Shown: positions 1 to 10,502 of the stretch, one piece after another
Layout: each line of letters begins with the position of its first letter
Position numbering within the stretch: position 1 is the stretch's first letter
Assembly: GCA_021325025.1 (NCBI GenBank)
Contig: JAJPHZ010000007.1
Span: 64,190-128,189 of the forward strand
Origin: Pseudomonadota bacterium
GTDB taxonomy: Bacteria > Desulfobacterota > Binatia > Binatales > Binataceae
DNA: 64,000 bases
Direction of reading: 5' to 3'
Notes under the pieces: model-generated
The model's database searches: none
What the model was told of the DNA's origin: nothing
What the model saw: the letters and a program-made list of their open reading frames with translations, nothing else
Made by a program: the position numbers and the translations under genes

Positions 1-1338
1 CAACTCGCCGCGGAAGATGATGTTGACGGCGCCCTCCGGACCCATCACCGCGATCTCGGCGGTCGGATAGGCGAAGTTAAAATCGCCGCGGATATGCTTG
101 GAGGACATCACGTCGTAGGCGCCGCCGTACGCCTTGCGCGTGATCACCGTGACCTTGGGTACGGTGGCCTCGCAAAACGCGTACAGCAGCTTGGCGCCGT
201 GCTTGATAATTCCGCCGAACTCCTGCGCAGTGCCGGGCAGGAATCCGGGCACGTCGACGAACGTAACCAAAGGAATGTTGAAGCAGTCGCAAAAGCGCAC
301 GAAGCGCGCCGCCTTGACCGACGCGTCGATATCCAGGCATCCGGCCAGCACGGCCGGCTGATTGGCCACCACACCCACGGCGTAGCCGCCCAGCCGTGCG
401 AACCCGATCAACATGTTCTGCGCGTAATCCTTCTGGATTTCGAAGAAGTGTCCATCATCGACCACGCGCAGGATGATCTCGCGCATGTCGTAGGGCTTGT
501 TGGGATTCTCCGGGACGATCGAGTCCAGCGCCTCGTCGCGGCGATTGGGATCGTCGGTGGGCTGCTGGAAGGGCGGATCGTCGAGGTTATTCGACGGCAT
601 GTAGGAGAGCAGCTCGCGCACCGCGATCAGCGCGCTCTGATCGTCGGGGACGTCCAGATGGCAGACCCCGGAGCGGGTCGCGTGAGTGTCGGCGCCGCCC
701 AGCTCCTGCATCGAGACCTCCTCATGGGTGGTGGCCTTGATGACGTCGGGACCGGTGATGAACATGTAGGAACTGTTCTGGACCATCACGATGAAGTCGG
801 TCATCGCCGGCGAATAGACGGCGCCGCCGGCGCACGGGCCCATGATCGCGGAAATCTGCGGGATTACGCCCGACGCCATGACGTTGCGCAAAAAGATGTC
901 GGCATAGCCGGCCAGCGACACGACGCCCTCGTGGATGCGCGCGCCGCCCGAGTCGTTAAGCCCGATTACCGGGCATCCGACCTTCATCGCCAAATCCATC
1001 ACCTTGCAGACCTTCTCCGCGAAGGCGCCCGACAGGCTGCCGCCGAAGACCGTGAAGTCTTGCGAGAAAATGCACACCTGGCGGCCGTCAATGGTGCCGT
1101 AGCCGGTCACCACGCCGTCGCCCGGGATGCGGCGGTTTTGCATGTCGAAGTCGGAGCAGCGATGGGTCTTGAACTTGTCCAGCTCGACAAAGGAGCCGGG
1201 GTCGAGCAGGAAATCGATCCGCTCGCGGGCGGTCATGCGCCCGCCCTGGCGCTGCTTTTCCAGCCGCTCCTCGCCGCCGCCCAATTCGGCCTGACGCGAG
1301 AGCTCCCGCATCCGCTCGAGGTTTTCTTTAAGTCCCAT
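1..1338 (-). CDS. Acyl-CoA carboxylase, carboxyltransferase (beta) subunit, partial
   Basis: The frame begins with ATG at 1338 and runs off the window edge, so the C-terminus is missing (446 codons present; the family is usually about 510-550 aa). It reads as the carboxyltransferase subunit of a biotin-dependent acyl-CoA carboxylase of the propionyl/methylmalonyl-CoA type, which moves a carboxyl group from biotin to an acyl-CoA in the cytoplasm. Visible signatures are an N-terminal GKLTARER-like segment ([19 protein letters not shown]), the oxyanion glycine runs [12 protein letters not shown] and [12 protein letters not shown], and the second-half motif [13 protein letters not shown] with a following GAKLLYAF. 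The substrate (propionyl, acetyl or longer acyl-CoA) cannot be settled from the sequence. A long open frame on the opposite strand over the same bases is a GC-rich shadow. Confidence 0.93.
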   Translation of the reverse strand, partial: MGLKENLERMRELSRQAELGGGEERLEKQRQGGRMTARERIDFLLDPGSFVELDKFKTHRCSDFDMQNRRIPGDGVVTGYGTIDGRQVCIFSQDFTVFGGSLSGAFAEKVCKVMDLAMKVGCPVIGLNDSGGARIHEGVVSLAGYADIFLRNVMASGVIPQISAIMGPCAGGAVYSPAMTDFIVMVQNSSYMFITGPDVIKATTHEEVSMQELGGADTHATRSGVCHLDVPDDQSALIAVRELLSYMPSNNLDDPPFQQPTDDPNRRDEALDSIVPENPNKPYDMREIILRVVDDGHFFEIQKDYAQNMLIGFARLGGYAVGVVANQPAVLAGCLDIDASVKAARFVRFCDCFNIPLVTFVDVPGFLPGTAQEFGGIIKHGAKLLYAFCEATVPKVTVITRKAYGGAYDVMSSKHIRGDFNFAYPTAEIAVMGPEGAVNIIFRGEL

Positions 1339-1420
1339 GGTATCAACCAGGCCAGCCGCAATATACGGCCCGCGCGCCAAAGCAAGCAAGATTGTCCGGG
1401 GCGCCGGCCTCCCGACGCAA

Positions 1421-3088
1421 TTATTTAATCACGATCCGGTAGGCGAGGGACCCATTGGGGGCGCGGATTGTGTAGACGGGTGCGGCCGGAGCCGGCTCCC
1501 ATCCGGTAAGCACAAAAATGCCGTGCCTCAGGTGGCGGTAGGCGATGAGCGGATTCTCGAAGCGGTAGCGGTCAAAACCCAGCACCGGCGCAAACAGGCC
1601 GTTAAGTTTCAGAATCTTTTCGTTTTGGAAGCGCTCGGGCGGGTATTTTGTGAAGAACAGCACGTAGATGTAGGGCTGATTGGCGTTGTCGGTGATCACC
1701 ACCGGTCCCGGACCAAGGCCGGCCGCGCGCGCGACGGCCGGGCCCAGTCCGTACTGATAGTCGAAGGCGGCGCGCGCGGGATAGTCGCGGAAGTAGAAGC
1801 TTACGAACTTCGCCCCCTGCGCCGCCATCACCAGCACAATCGCCGCCGATACCGCCAGGCGGGCCAGGCGGCTGGCCGCGGACAGGTCGAACAGGAACAC
1901 CGTCCCCAGCGCGCACAGCAGCGTGATCGGCGTCAGCATCAGCAGGGCGTGCAGCGGATGGCCGAAGGGCAGGATGAGCGCGGCAGTCAATGCCGCGATT
2001 GCGAGCCATCCGAGCAAAAAGATTCCCACGCGCCGGAACTTTGGGTCGAACAGGGCGCACAGGGCCAAAAACAGCATCGCGGCCTGCGCCACCAGCAACT
2101 GCCCGAAGCCGGGCGGATGCAGAGCCACGTCAGTGCTGCCCGCCAGAAAAAGGAAGCGCGGACTGAAGTTGAACAGCAATCCCTCGCCGATCAGCCGCAA
2201 GCGCCATCGCCATGAAAAATCGAGGACCGACACCGTGTGATAGCGCGCCATCATCGGGGCATAATTGCGCCACAGCGCCGCGGCCTGGGGCAGCGCGCAG
2301 AGCACGATGATGATCAGGCCGGCCAGCGCCTGCTTGCGCATCGGGCGCAATTCGCGCCGATAAAACGCCGCCGTCCAGATAAGGAAGGGCGGCACGAACG
2401 CCTTGGTAATCGAGTAGGAGTAAAGCGACAGTCCAAACAGCAGGCCGCCGACCAGCAACCAGCGGCCGCGCTGCAAACGGATCGCGAGGAACAGCGCGGC
2501 CGCGGCCAGCGAGGTCGTGGCCGCGGCAGTGATCGCCTCATGGCCGAAGCGGCTGGTGGGCAGATGCCAGGGCGAGACGGCCAGCAGCGCGACCGCCAGC
2601 GCCGCCCCGCGCAATCCCACCAGCAGGCAGCCCACGATCGCGACGGCGAGCAGATCCGCAATCCCCCATAACGCCGCGCCCAGCCTGACCGATGACGGCC
2701 GCAAGCCGAACAGCCCAATCGGGGCGATTAACGAGTAGTCGAACAGCGGCATCCGGTAGTCGTTGAATGCCTGGATCGCGGCCAGCGGCAGGAAGTTGCC
2801 GTGCTGGTCGCTTCCGGTGCGCAGCAGGCTGTAAGCGTCGTAGCCGTTACAGGCCTCGTCCTGGTTGAATCCGGCTGGCACGCCCCCGAGCGCAACCGTG
2901 CGCAGCACGATCCCCAGGATCAGCACGACCGCCAGAATCGAGGCGCTGACCGTGGCCGACGCCAGGCGCGCCAGTCCGGTCGCGCTCATGCGCGGGGCCA
3001 GCGGTTCCAAGTACTCAAGCCAGTGGGGCGATTCAAACTCCACACCGCCTGGAGCGTTGGGCCAAGGCTGCGGCTCGGATGGACTCAT
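1421..3088 (-). CDS. GT-C fold membrane glycosyltransferase (ArnT/PMT-like)
   Basis: This 555-aa polytopic membrane protein has about 10-12 hydrophobic segments from residue 50 to 420 and a hydrophilic C-terminal domain. The first extracytoplasmic loop carries [18 protein letters not shown] (residues 75-92). An acidic pair in that loop is the catalytic feature of GT-C enzymes that transfer sugars from polyprenyl phosphate carriers (ArnT/dolichyl-phosphate-mannose mannosyltransferase relatives). The later HPLHALL stretch before the last helices also fits the family. It probably glycosylates lipid or protein acceptors on the periplasmic side; donor and acceptor are unknown. It starts 14 bp after the stop of the DUF192 gene, so the two are probably cotranscribed. 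Confidence 0.8.
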   Translation of the reverse strand: MSPSEPQPWPNAPGGVEFESPHWLEYLEPLAPRMSATGLARLASATVSASILAVVLILGIVLRTVALGGVPAGFNQDEACNGYDAYSLLRTGSDQHGNFLPLAAIQAFNDYRMPLFDYSLIAPIGLFGLRPSSVRLGAALWGIADLLAVAIVGCLLVGLRGAALAVALLAVSPWHLPTSRFGHEAITAAATTSLAAAALFLAIRLQRGRWLLVGGLLFGLSLYSYSITKAFVPPFLIWTAAFYRRELRPMRKQALAGLIIIVLCALPQAAALWRNYAPMMARYHTVSVLDFSWRWRLRLIGEGLLFNFSPRFLFLAGSTDVALHPPGFGQLLVAQAAMLFLALCALFDPKFRRVGIFLLGWLAIAALTAALILPFGHPLHALLMLTPITLLCALGTVFLFDLSAASRLARLAVSAAIVLVMAAQGAKFVSFYFRDYPARAAFDYQYGLGPAVARAAGLGPGPVVITDNANQPYIYVLFFTKYPPERFQNEKILKLNGLFAPVLGFDRYRFENPLIAYRHLRHGIFVLTGWEPAPAAPVYTIRAPNGSLAYRIVIK

Positions 3089-3102
3089 GGGACGCGGCGA
3101 AG

Positions 3103-3603
3103 TCAGTCCGCCGGATTCGGACTAAAGCCGTAAAACTCCAGCCGGTCGCCAACCTTGACGCCGTGCCGCTGGCAGAAGCCGCCGTTGACTTCAAGCACGT
3201 ACTGCGAGATGCCCGCGACTTCCAGCGGCGCGTCGGAATAGGGTTCGGCGTCGGGGATGATGCCGATCACGCGGCGGTCGCTTGCGGCAAATATCATGTC
3301 GAGCGGAATCTGCGTGTTATGCATCCAGAACGACGCGTGCACCGGCGCTTTGAAAATGAACAGCATGCCCGAGTTGGCGGGCAGCGCGCTGCGATACATC
3401 AGCCCCCGTTCGCGCTGCGGCCCGGTCTGCGCCAACTCGACGTTGACCGTGGCGCGAACCTGGTTGTCCGGTCCGACGATTGCGACCCGCGCCCCATCGG
3501 GCGCATGCGCGCATTGCGTCAGCCCCACCATCATCAGCGCTAGTAGCATCTGTGGCCATCGAGCGCGAGGCCGGCGGCGCCGGAATCCTCCCGAGTGCTC
3601 CAC
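3103..3603 (-). CDS. DUF192 family exported protein
   Basis: The 166-aa product has a basic N-terminus, a hydrophobic stretch (LLALMMVGLTQC, about residues 20-31) that looks like a signal peptide with a poor lipobox, and a DUF192 domain from about residue 42. Diagnostic DUF192 motifs are RERGLMYRS, GMLFIF, SFWMHNTQIPLDMIF and YVLEVNGGF, ending with GVKVGDRLEF. DUF192 proteins are small beta-rich domains of unknown biochemical role, often secreted. It is the first gene of a two-gene unit with the downstream glycosyltransferase. The start at 3603 is tentative because another start could lie closer to the signal peptide. Confidence 0.87.
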   Translation of the reverse strand: MEHSGGFRRRRPRARWPQMLLALMMVGLTQCAHAPDGARVAIVGPDNQVRATVNVELAQTGPQRERGLMYRSALPANSGMLFIFKAPVHASFWMHNTQIPLDMIFAASDRRVIGIIPDAEPYSDAPLEVAGISQYVLEVNGGFCQRHGVKVGDRLEFYGFSPNPAD

Positions 3604-3723
3604 TTGGCAAAAACCTCTTTCCCGTTCCGCAAACCGTTTATCATTGACCGGGCCGCGCCGCGATACCAGCCTGTCAGAAGCCGCAGGAGCGGCGCGCCAA
3701 ATTGATGGTCAGGAGGGCAACCG

Positions 3724-4932
3724 ATGAGCGTCGGCGGATTATCCAAAGCGCGGCTTGACCGCATGCACGAGGTGATGGCGGGTTATGTCGAACGCGGCGA
3801 TGTGCCCGGTCTGGTCACCCTGGTCTGCCGGCGGGGCGAAGCCTGCGTCGATGCAATCGGGGCCAAGGCGCTGGGCGGCGCCCCGATGCAGCGCGATACC
3901 ATCTTTCGCATCGCATCGATGACCAAGCCGATCACCGCGGTCGCAGCGATGATCCTGGTTGAGGAATGCAAGCTGCGACTGGATGAGCCGGTCGATCGGC
4001 TGCTTCCCGAACTGGCCAATCGCAGGGTTTTAAGGCAGCTCGACGCCGCGCTGGACGACACGGTGCCCGCCAATCGCCCGATCACACTGCGCGACTTGCT
4101 GACCTTCCGCTTCGGTATCGGCATCGCGATGGCGCCGCCCGACACCTATCCCATTCAAAGGGCGATGAGCGAGCGGCGCCTGGGCCAGGGACCGCCGCAG
4201 CCTTCCGTGCCGCCGGCACCCGAGGAGTGGATCCGTCGCTTCGGCGAACTGCCGCTGATGTATCAGCCGGGGGAGAAGTGGATGTACCATACCGGCTCCG
4301 ACGTGCTGGGCGTGCTGATTGCGCGCGCGTCGGGCCAGTCGTTCGACGCGTTCGTGCGTGAGCGCATCTTCGAGCCGCTGGGGATGAAGGACACGGGCTT
4401 CTTCGTGCCGCCCGGTAAGATCGATCGGCTTGCAGCCAGCTACGATGTCAATTACGAAACCGGCGCGCTGCAACTCTATGACCCGGCCCAGGGCGGCCAA
4501 TGGAGCCGCCCGCCAGCGTTTCCCTCGGGCGGCGCCGGGTTGGTCTCCACCGTCGACGACTATCTGGCGTTCGGCCAGATGATGCTCAATCGCGGCAGGC
4601 ACGGCAACGGGCGCCTCCTGTCGCGCCTGTCAGTTGAAACGATGACGACCGACCATCTGACGCCCGCGCAGAAGGCGGTGTCAGGCCTGCTTCCGGGCTA
4701 TTTCGACAGCCACGGATGGGGTTTCGGCGTGTCTGTCGTCACGCGGCGCGAGGAGGTGTCCGCGGTGCCGGGAAAATTCGGCTGGGACGGCGGCCTGGGC
4801 ACGTCGTGGTATTCTGACCCCGGCGAGGAGATGGTCACGATCCTGATGACCCAGCGTGCCTGGAGCTCGCCCAGCCCGCCCCAGGTCTGCCGCGACTTCT
4901 GGACCCTGGCCTATCAGGCCATCGACGACTGA
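3724..4932 (+). CDS. Serine hydrolase, class C beta-lactamase/family VIII esterase fold
   Basis: A 402-aa protein of the beta-lactamase-related (PF00144) family. The SxxK nucleophile motif is S65-M-T-K68 within FRIASMTKP, and the YxN-equivalent is Y188 in YHTGSDVLG. Near the C-terminus GWDGGLGTSWYSDP occupies the place of the KTG/HxG box. That pattern is more typical of EstB-like family VIII esterases and D-aminopeptidase relatives than of true AmpC. No signal peptide is seen, so it is probably cytoplasmic. GGAGGGCAACCG precedes the ATG, giving a good ribosome binding site. The gene stands alone, divergent from the DUF192 gene. Confidence 0.88.
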   Translation: MSVGGLSKARLDRMHEVMAGYVERGDVPGLVTLVCRRGEACVDAIGAKALGGAPMQRDTIFRIASMTKPITAVAAMILVEECKLRLDEPVDRLLPELANRRVLRQLDAALDDTVPANRPITLRDLLTFRFGIGIAMAPPDTYPIQRAMSERRLGQGPPQPSVPPAPEEWIRRFGELPLMYQPGEKWMYHTGSDVLGVLIARASGQSFDAFVRERIFEPLGMKDTGFFVPPGKIDRLAASYDVNYETGALQLYDPAQGGQWSRPPAFPSGGAGLVSTVDDYLAFGQMMLNRGRHGNGRLLSRLSVETMTTDHLTPAQKAVSGLLPGYFDSHGWGFGVSVVTRREEVSAVPGKFGWDGGLGTSWYSDPGEEMVTILMTQRAWSSPSPPQVCRDFWTLAYQAIDD

Positions 4933-5280
4933 GAATCCATGCAGCTCGCCCCGGCGTTGGATTGAGATTTTGCGGCCGCAAATCCAGCGCACAAGCAAAT
5001 GACCCATTGTTCTTCATTTTGATCGCCAGGCGACTCATCCGGGTACGAGGGGAAGGTCGGGTTAACTAATTGCTTCGATCGCTTGAAAAAATGACCCGGG
5101 TGTGGTTACTAGGCCTTGTTTTCCCCCGCCGGCACAGTTTTCGGGGTGGTTGGGTACGCCCACGGAGCGGGCGGATCGTTTCTAGCGGTTGTCGGTAGCG
5201 GGGCTGTCCGTTGGGGATATTTTGTTGTTCGGCGCGGCCCGCACGGTTCGCACCGGGCGTCAGATTGCGAGCTGGACACG
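4933..5280. other. Intergenic stretch without a recognised gene
   Basis: The 348 bases between the serine hydrolase stop and the chosen exporter start hold no convincing gene. The downstream frame stays open to 5116, but the residues before 5281 look non-coding in type. A promoter for the exporter should lie here, but no clear -35/-10 pair was identified. Confidence 0.4.
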
Positions 5281-7695
5281 GTGAACATTGAGAATGTTGG
5301 CGAGGTAGTCCTGCGCTTTCGCCGGGGAATCGGCGCACTGCTCGTCGCCGCCACGCTGTTCATGGCGTATGCGGCGACCAGGGTAAATATTTCCACCCGC
5401 TTCATCGATTTTTTTCCCGCCGCGCACAACAACGTCATTCTGGCCAAGCGCTTTCACGAATTCGGCGGCGCCCAGACCCTGGTCTTGATGCTCCAGGTCA
5501 AGCGCGGCGACATCTTCAACCTCGACACGCTGCGCAAAATCCAGGAAATCAGCAAAGAGGTCGATTGGCTGCCCGGCGTCAACCATCAGGAAGTCTTCTC
5601 GCTTTCCTCCTACCGCGTCGCCTATGCGCAGGCGGTACCCGGCGGACTCAACGTCAAGCCCTTCATGTATCCTTCGGTGCCGGAAACCGAGGACGAGATC
5701 GAAACGCTCAAGCAGCGCATTTTCGCCCATCGTGAACAACTGCGCCATCTGATCAGCGACGACAACAAAAGCACCCTGATCACCGCCTCCTTCAACGAGG
5801 ACGGTTTGGACTACAGGGAGTTGTTCAAGCGCATCGAGCGCATCGTGGCCAACAACCAGGACGCCCGCCATGACATCTATATCGCCGGCGAGCCGGTGGT
5901 TCGCGGCTACTCCTATCGCTACCTGCCGGCGATTATCACCATCTTCGTCCTCTCCTGCCTGATCATGGTGCTGGTGTTGTACGCCAACCTGGGCGCATAC
6001 ACGTCATGGTGGGTGCCGGTGCTGACCGGCTCGTGCTCGGCGGTGTGGGGCATGGGTTTCGTGGGCCTGATGGGCTACGGGTTCGATCCGCTGATGCTGG
6101 TGGTGCCCTTCATTCTGACCGCGCGCGACATGAGCCACGCTATCGGCTGGCAGCGGCGCTACTACAGCGTGCTCAACCAACTGGAGGACCGCTACGAGGC
6201 CTGCGTCAGAACCACCAACCTGATGCTGTTGCCGGGGATGGTGGCAATCGCCGCCGACATCTCCGGGATCGTCTTCATCTCCTTCTCCGGCATCCCGGTG
6301 CTCGACCACATCGCGCGGGCGGGCGTGGTATGGCTGGGCGCCAGCCTGCTGATGGTGTTCATCTTCCAGCCGATCCTGATGAGCTACCTGCCGCCGCCGC
6401 ACCACACCTGGAATTTCGAGCGCAACCGCGAGCTGGCCCGGCGCATCGAGCCGCTGGTGGAGCGGATTGTGGAGGTCCCGGTGACGCCCGGATGGCCGCG
6501 CAAGCTGCTGCTGTCGAGTTCTATCGGCTTGTTAGTGCTGGGCGTGGTGTCCGCCCTGCGCATTCAGGTCGGATACAGTCACGCCGGGACGCCGCTTTAC
6601 CGGCCTGACGCCAAGGTCAACACCGATGCCGAAGCGATTGGCCGCAAGTTCCCGGTCGATGAGGGATGGATACTGCTGACCACGCCGCCCTATCCGGACC
6701 AGCAGTCGGTGTTGGCGCCCAAGGTGCTGCGGCTGGCCGACCATCTGCGCGGCTATCTGCTCAACGACCCGGCCGTCAAGCAGGTGATTTCCTTTGCTTC
6801 CACCGTGATTTGCCCGTTCAACCAGATGTTCCACTACGGCCATCCCAAGTTCTTCGGCATTCCCAAGAACCCGCAGCAGGCCGGCAATCTGTGGTACCTG
6901 TTCCTGGGCGGGACGGCGCCCGGCGACATGGAGCACTACATTTCCAACACCGAGGCCAAGGAGAGCTGCATACGGGTGATGCTGCGCGACCACACCGCGC
7001 CGACGTTGGCGCGCGTCGAGCGTGAGATCGGCGCATTTCTCGCCTCCTACGCGGGCGGCAAACCCGCTTACGCCAAGGTCAAAGTGAGCTACCTGGCGGG
7101 GTTGGCGGGACTGTACGCGGCAGCCAACGACGTGCTCTACCGGGTCACGATGGTCAACATCGGCCTGGTGCTGGCCTGCGTGTTCATCTTCTGCACCGCG
7201 CTGTTCGGCTCGTGGCTGGCCGGGTTTCTGTTCGTGTTCGCGTGCGTATTGGCCAATTTCACCGCCTTCATCTACATGTACCTGTGCGGCGTGCAGCTCA
7301 CTATCGACTCGGTGCCGGTCATCTCACTGGCAATCGGCCTGGGGATCGATTACGGCGTTTCCACCGTGGCGTGCATGCGCGCCGAGGTGATGGCGGGGCA
7401 TCGGTTGGATGACGCGGTCCGTCTGGCGCTCAAGAGTGCGGGCGAAAGCGTGCTGAGCACGTTTTGCGTGATGATCGGTGGCATCCTACCGTGGGTATTC
7501 TCCCCCGCCCAGTTCCATCATCACATGGGCACGCTGCTGACCATCCTGCTCGCCACCAACGTGCTGGCCGGGGTATGGATTGTGCCGGCGTTCATCTCGT
7601 GGTCGGGACCCGGCTTCATCACGCGCCACGAATGGACCGGCGAAGAGGCGCTCGAGCGCCGAATCGCCGCCGCTGAAGGTCTGGCGATCAGTTAG
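5281..7695 (+). CDS. RND/MMPL superfamily exporter
   Basis: This 804-aa protein has the duplicated RND layout: one N-terminal helix, a large periplasmic domain (about residues 45-215), a bundle of five or six helices, a second periplasmic domain (about 440-620), then another bundle. Segments such as ITIFVLSCLIMVLVLYANL and VPVISLAIGLGIDYGVSTVA, the latter with an intramembrane Asp, are typical of MMPL/HpnN-like exporters that use proton motive force to move lipids or hydrophobic compounds. The GTG at 5281 (VNIENVGEVVLRFRR) is preferred over the in-frame ATG at 5116, because the intervening 55 residues are Gly/Arg-rich without family character. The substrate cannot be inferred. It lies 87 bp upstream of alaS on the same strand. 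Confidence 0.87.
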   Translation: MNIENVGEVVLRFRRGIGALLVAATLFMAYAATRVNISTRFIDFFPAAHNNVILAKRFHEFGGAQTLVLMLQVKRGDIFNLDTLRKIQEISKEVDWLPGVNHQEVFSLSSYRVAYAQAVPGGLNVKPFMYPSVPETEDEIETLKQRIFAHREQLRHLISDDNKSTLITASFNEDGLDYRELFKRIERIVANNQDARHDIYIAGEPVVRGYSYRYLPAIITIFVLSCLIMVLVLYANLGAYTSWWVPVLTGSCSAVWGMGFVGLMGYGFDPLMLVVPFILTARDMSHAIGWQRRYYSVLNQLEDRYEACVRTTNLMLLPGMVAIAADISGIVFISFSGIPVLDHIARAGVVWLGASLLMVFIFQPILMSYLPPPHHTWNFERNRELARRIEPLVERIVEVPVTPGWPRKLLLSSSIGLLVLGVVSALRIQVGYSHAGTPLYRPDAKVNTDAEAIGRKFPVDEGWILLTTPPYPDQQSVLAPKVLRLADHLRGYLLNDPAVKQVISFASTVICPFNQMFHYGHPKFFGIPKNPQQAGNLWYLFLGGTAPGDMEHYISNTEAKESCIRVMLRDHTAPTLARVEREIGAFLASYAGGKPAYAKVKVSYLAGLAGLYAAANDVLYRVTMVNIGLVLACVFIFCTALFGSWLAGFLFVFACVLANFTAFIYMYLCGVQLTIDSVPVISLAIGLGIDYGVSTVACMRAEVMAGHRLDDAVRLALKSAGESVLSTFCVMIGGILPWVFSPAQFHHHMGTLLTILLATNVLAGVWIVPAFISWSGPGFITRHEWTGEEALERRIAAAEGLAIS

Positions 7696-7782
7696 CGGAA
7701 AGAGACACGACCGCCCGCCCGGCTGCGCGAGCGCAACGGCGCCTATCCGTTCGCCCTGCCCAATCGGGTAAAATCTCCCCAT

Positions 7783-10443
7783 ATGGAGTGGACCACTGAC
7801 AAGGTGCGGAGTTCGTTCCTGGATTTCTTCGCCCAGCGCGGCCATCGCATTGTCCCCTCGGCCTCGCTGGTGCCCAAGGGCGATCCGACGCTGCTGTTTA
7901 CCAACGCCGGGATGGTGCCGTTTAAGGACTATTTCCTGGGCATCCGCACGCCCGAGGACCGGCGCGTCGCCAACTGCCAGAAATGCCTGCGCATCTCGGG
8001 CAAGCACAACGACCTGGAGGCGGTGGGCCGCGACACCTACCATCACACGTTTTTCGAGATGCTGGGCAACTGGTCGTTCGGCGATTACTACAAAAAGGAG
8101 GCGATCGCCTGGCATTGGGAGCTGATTACCAAAGTCTGGCGCATCGATCCCAAGCTGCTGTGGGCGACCGTTCATAAGGACGACCAGGAAGCGCAGGACA
8201 TCTGGATCAAGATGGGCGTCCTGCCGCGCGAGCGTATCCTGCGCTTTGGTGACAAGGACAACTTCTGGGAGATGGGCGAAACCGGGCCGTGCGGACCCAA
8301 TTCCGAGATCGACATCGACCGCGGCCCGGCGGCCTGTGACGGCGCGCCGCACAAGGGTGAGGCGTGCGGCGTCAACGTTGACGGATGCGCCCGCTTTATC
8401 GAGATGGCCAATCTGGTCTTTATCCAGTACAACCGCGACGCGTCGGGAACGCTGACGCCGCTGCCGATGAAGCACGTCGATACCGGCACCGGGCTGGAGC
8501 GGGTTGCGGCAGTGCTGCAAAGCTTCGAGACCGGCCGCCTGCTGGGCAATTACGATATCGACGCGTTCCAGAAAATCATCGCCGAGATCGAAAAGGCCGC
8601 GGCGAAGCTCGGCCAGGGCGCGCGCTACGGCCGCGCGTACGAAACCGATGTTTCCTTCCGTGCCATCGCCGATCATGCCCGGGCGATGTGTTTCCTGATC
8701 GCCGAAGGCCTCGTGCCTGGCAACACTGAGCGCGAGTACGTGTTGCGCAGAATCGTGCGGCGCGCGGCGCGCCACGGGCGATACCTTGGCATCAAGGCGC
8801 CATTTCTGGCGCAGGTGGAGCGCGGCGTCATCGCCGCGATGGGCGACGCCTATCCGGAGCTCAAGGCACAGGCGCACCGGATTGGCGAGGTCCTGACCGC
8901 CGAAGAGGAGCGCTTCGGCGAGACCCTTGATCGCGGCCTGGAACTGATCGAAAGCGAGCGCCGGCGCATGGCCGACGCCGGCGAGGATACACTGCCCGGC
9001 GAGGTCGCCTTCAAGCTCTACGACACCTACGGTTTCCCGCTCGATTTGACGCAGGACGTCTTGCGCGATGAGGGAATCGGCGTCGATGTCGAGGGTTTCA
9101 ACCGCTTGATGGGGGAGCAGCGCGAACGGGGGCGCTCGGCGCGCAAAGAAGAGGTGCTCGCACCCGAACTCAAACTGGGCGCGGGAATCGGCTCGCGCTT
9201 CGTCGGCTACGACCGCTGCGACGGCGAATCGGAAATCCTGGCCGCTCACGTCGGCACCGATGGCAAGGCCGAAGTGGTGGTCGCCGAGACCCCCTTTTAT
9301 CCCGAAGGCGGCGGACAGGTCGGCGACCGCGGCACGATTCGCACCGAAAGCGGGACGCTGATTGAGATCGCCGACACGCGCAAAGCCGACGGCGCCGTCA
9401 TCCATCTGGGGCGGCTGCTGCAAGGCGAGGCGGGCGAAGTCCGGCGCGGCGCACGGGTCAGGCTGGAGGTCGATCGCGAGCGGCGCACGGCCGCGATGCT
9501 CAATCATTCCGCCACCCACCTCCTGCATTACGCGCTGCGTGACATCCTGGGTCCGCATGTGCATCAGGCCGGCTCATTGGTCGCACCCGAGCGCCTGCGG
9601 TTTGACTTCGCGCACAGCGGTCCGATTGGGGAGGGCGAACTCAGGACGATCGAAGAGGAAGTCAACGCCCGCATCCGCGAAAACGCTCCCGTGCTGCACG
9701 AGGAGATGGCCTATGCGGACGCACTCAAAGCCGGTGCGCTGGCGTTTTTCGGCGAAAAGTACGGCGATCGTGTGCGGGTGGTGCGGATGGGCGACTTCTC
9801 GGTGGAGCTGTGCGGCGGCACGCACGTGTCACGCACCGGCGATATCGGCCTCTTCAAGCTGGAGGGCGAGTCGGGCGTGGCGGCCGGTGTGCGGCGCGTC
9901 GAAGCGCTGACCGGATCGGGCGCGCTGGAGGCGATTCGCCGCCGCGAGGAAATCCTGCGCGAGATCGGCGAGCAGTTGCGCGCCCGTGACGGAGCGGCGC
10001 TGGAGCGATTGCAGCGCCTGATGGCGCGCGAGAAGGAACTGGAGAAAAAGGTCCGCGCGCTGGAGCAGAAGCTGGCTACGGGCGGTACCGCCCCGGCCGC
10101 GGAGACGGTGCGGGAAGTCAATGGAATCAAACTGGTCACGCGCACTTTGGAGGGGGTGGAGCCGGGCGCGCTGCGCGCGATTGCCGACCAGCTTCGCGAC
10201 CAGCACAAGTCGGCGGTAGTGGCGCTTGGCTCGGCGCTGGCCCCCGACAAGGTGGCGTTGCTGGTCGCGGTCACCCCCGATTTGGCGGGCAAGGTCAAGG
10301 CCGGCGAAATCATCCGCCAAATCGCCCCGATCGTGGGCGGTTCGGGCGGCGGACGGCCCGATTTTGCCCAGGCGGGCGGGCGCGATTCCTCGCGTCTGCG
10401 CGAGGCGCTGGAGAAGGTTGCAAGCCTGCTGGGCGGGCAATGA
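7783..10443 (+). CDS. alaS: Alanyl-tRNA synthetase
   Basis: The 886-aa enzyme charges tRNA-Ala with alanine. The class II catalytic core is at the N-terminus (SFLDFFAQRGH, LLFTNAGMVPFKDYFLG, motif 2 TYHHTFFEMLGNWSFGDY). The editing domain carries the zinc ligands H575-xxx-H579 (HSATH) and C677-xxx-H681 (CGGTH). A coiled coil and the C-Ala domain ending in GGSGGGRPDFAQAGG complete the protein. Length matches the usual 870-890 aa. Start ATG 7783 gives the canonical MEWTTDKVRSSFLDFF N-terminus. A long minus-strand frame across this gene is a shadow. Confidence 0.99.
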   Translation: MEWTTDKVRSSFLDFFAQRGHRIVPSASLVPKGDPTLLFTNAGMVPFKDYFLGIRTPEDRRVANCQKCLRISGKHNDLEAVGRDTYHHTFFEMLGNWSFGDYYKKEAIAWHWELITKVWRIDPKLLWATVHKDDQEAQDIWIKMGVLPRERILRFGDKDNFWEMGETGPCGPNSEIDIDRGPAACDGAPHKGEACGVNVDGCARFIEMANLVFIQYNRDASGTLTPLPMKHVDTGTGLERVAAVLQSFETGRLLGNYDIDAFQKIIAEIEKAAAKLGQGARYGRAYETDVSFRAIADHARAMCFLIAEGLVPGNTEREYVLRRIVRRAARHGRYLGIKAPFLAQVERGVIAAMGDAYPELKAQAHRIGEVLTAEEERFGETLDRGLELIESERRRMADAGEDTLPGEVAFKLYDTYGFPLDLTQDVLRDEGIGVDVEGFNRLMGEQRERGRSARKEEVLAPELKLGAGIGSRFVGYDRCDGESEILAAHVGTDGKAEVVVAETPFYPEGGGQVGDRGTIRTESGTLIEIADTRKADGAVIHLGRLLQGEAGEVRRGARVRLEVDRERRTAAMLNHSATHLLHYALRDILGPHVHQAGSLVAPERLRFDFAHSGPIGEGELRTIEEEVNARIRENAPVLHEEMAYADALKAGALAFFGEKYGDRVRVVRMGDFSVELCGGTHVSRTGDIGLFKLEGESGVAAGVRRVEALTGSGALEAIRRREEILREIGEQLRARDGAALERLQRLMAREKELEKKVRALEQKLATGGTAPAAETVREVNGIKLVTRTLEGVEPGALRAIADQLRDQHKSAVVALGSALAPDKVALLVAVTPDLAGKVKAGEIIRQIAPIVGGSGGGRPDFAQAGGRDSSRLREALEKVASLLGGQ

Positions 10444-10502
10444 CGCAACCGCTTCTATATGGGACCGGAAATGATTAGATTCATATTAAAGGGGTTCGCC
10501 GC

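Noticed and set aside
94-1428. Long plus-strand open frame of 444 codons
   Set aside because: Antisense to a clear carboxyltransferase gene; His/Arg/Asp-rich composition without family motifs.
7486-9564. Minus-strand open frame of 692 codons
   Set aside because: Covers alaS and the end of the RND exporter, both of which have diagnostic motifs; it is a GC-driven shadow.
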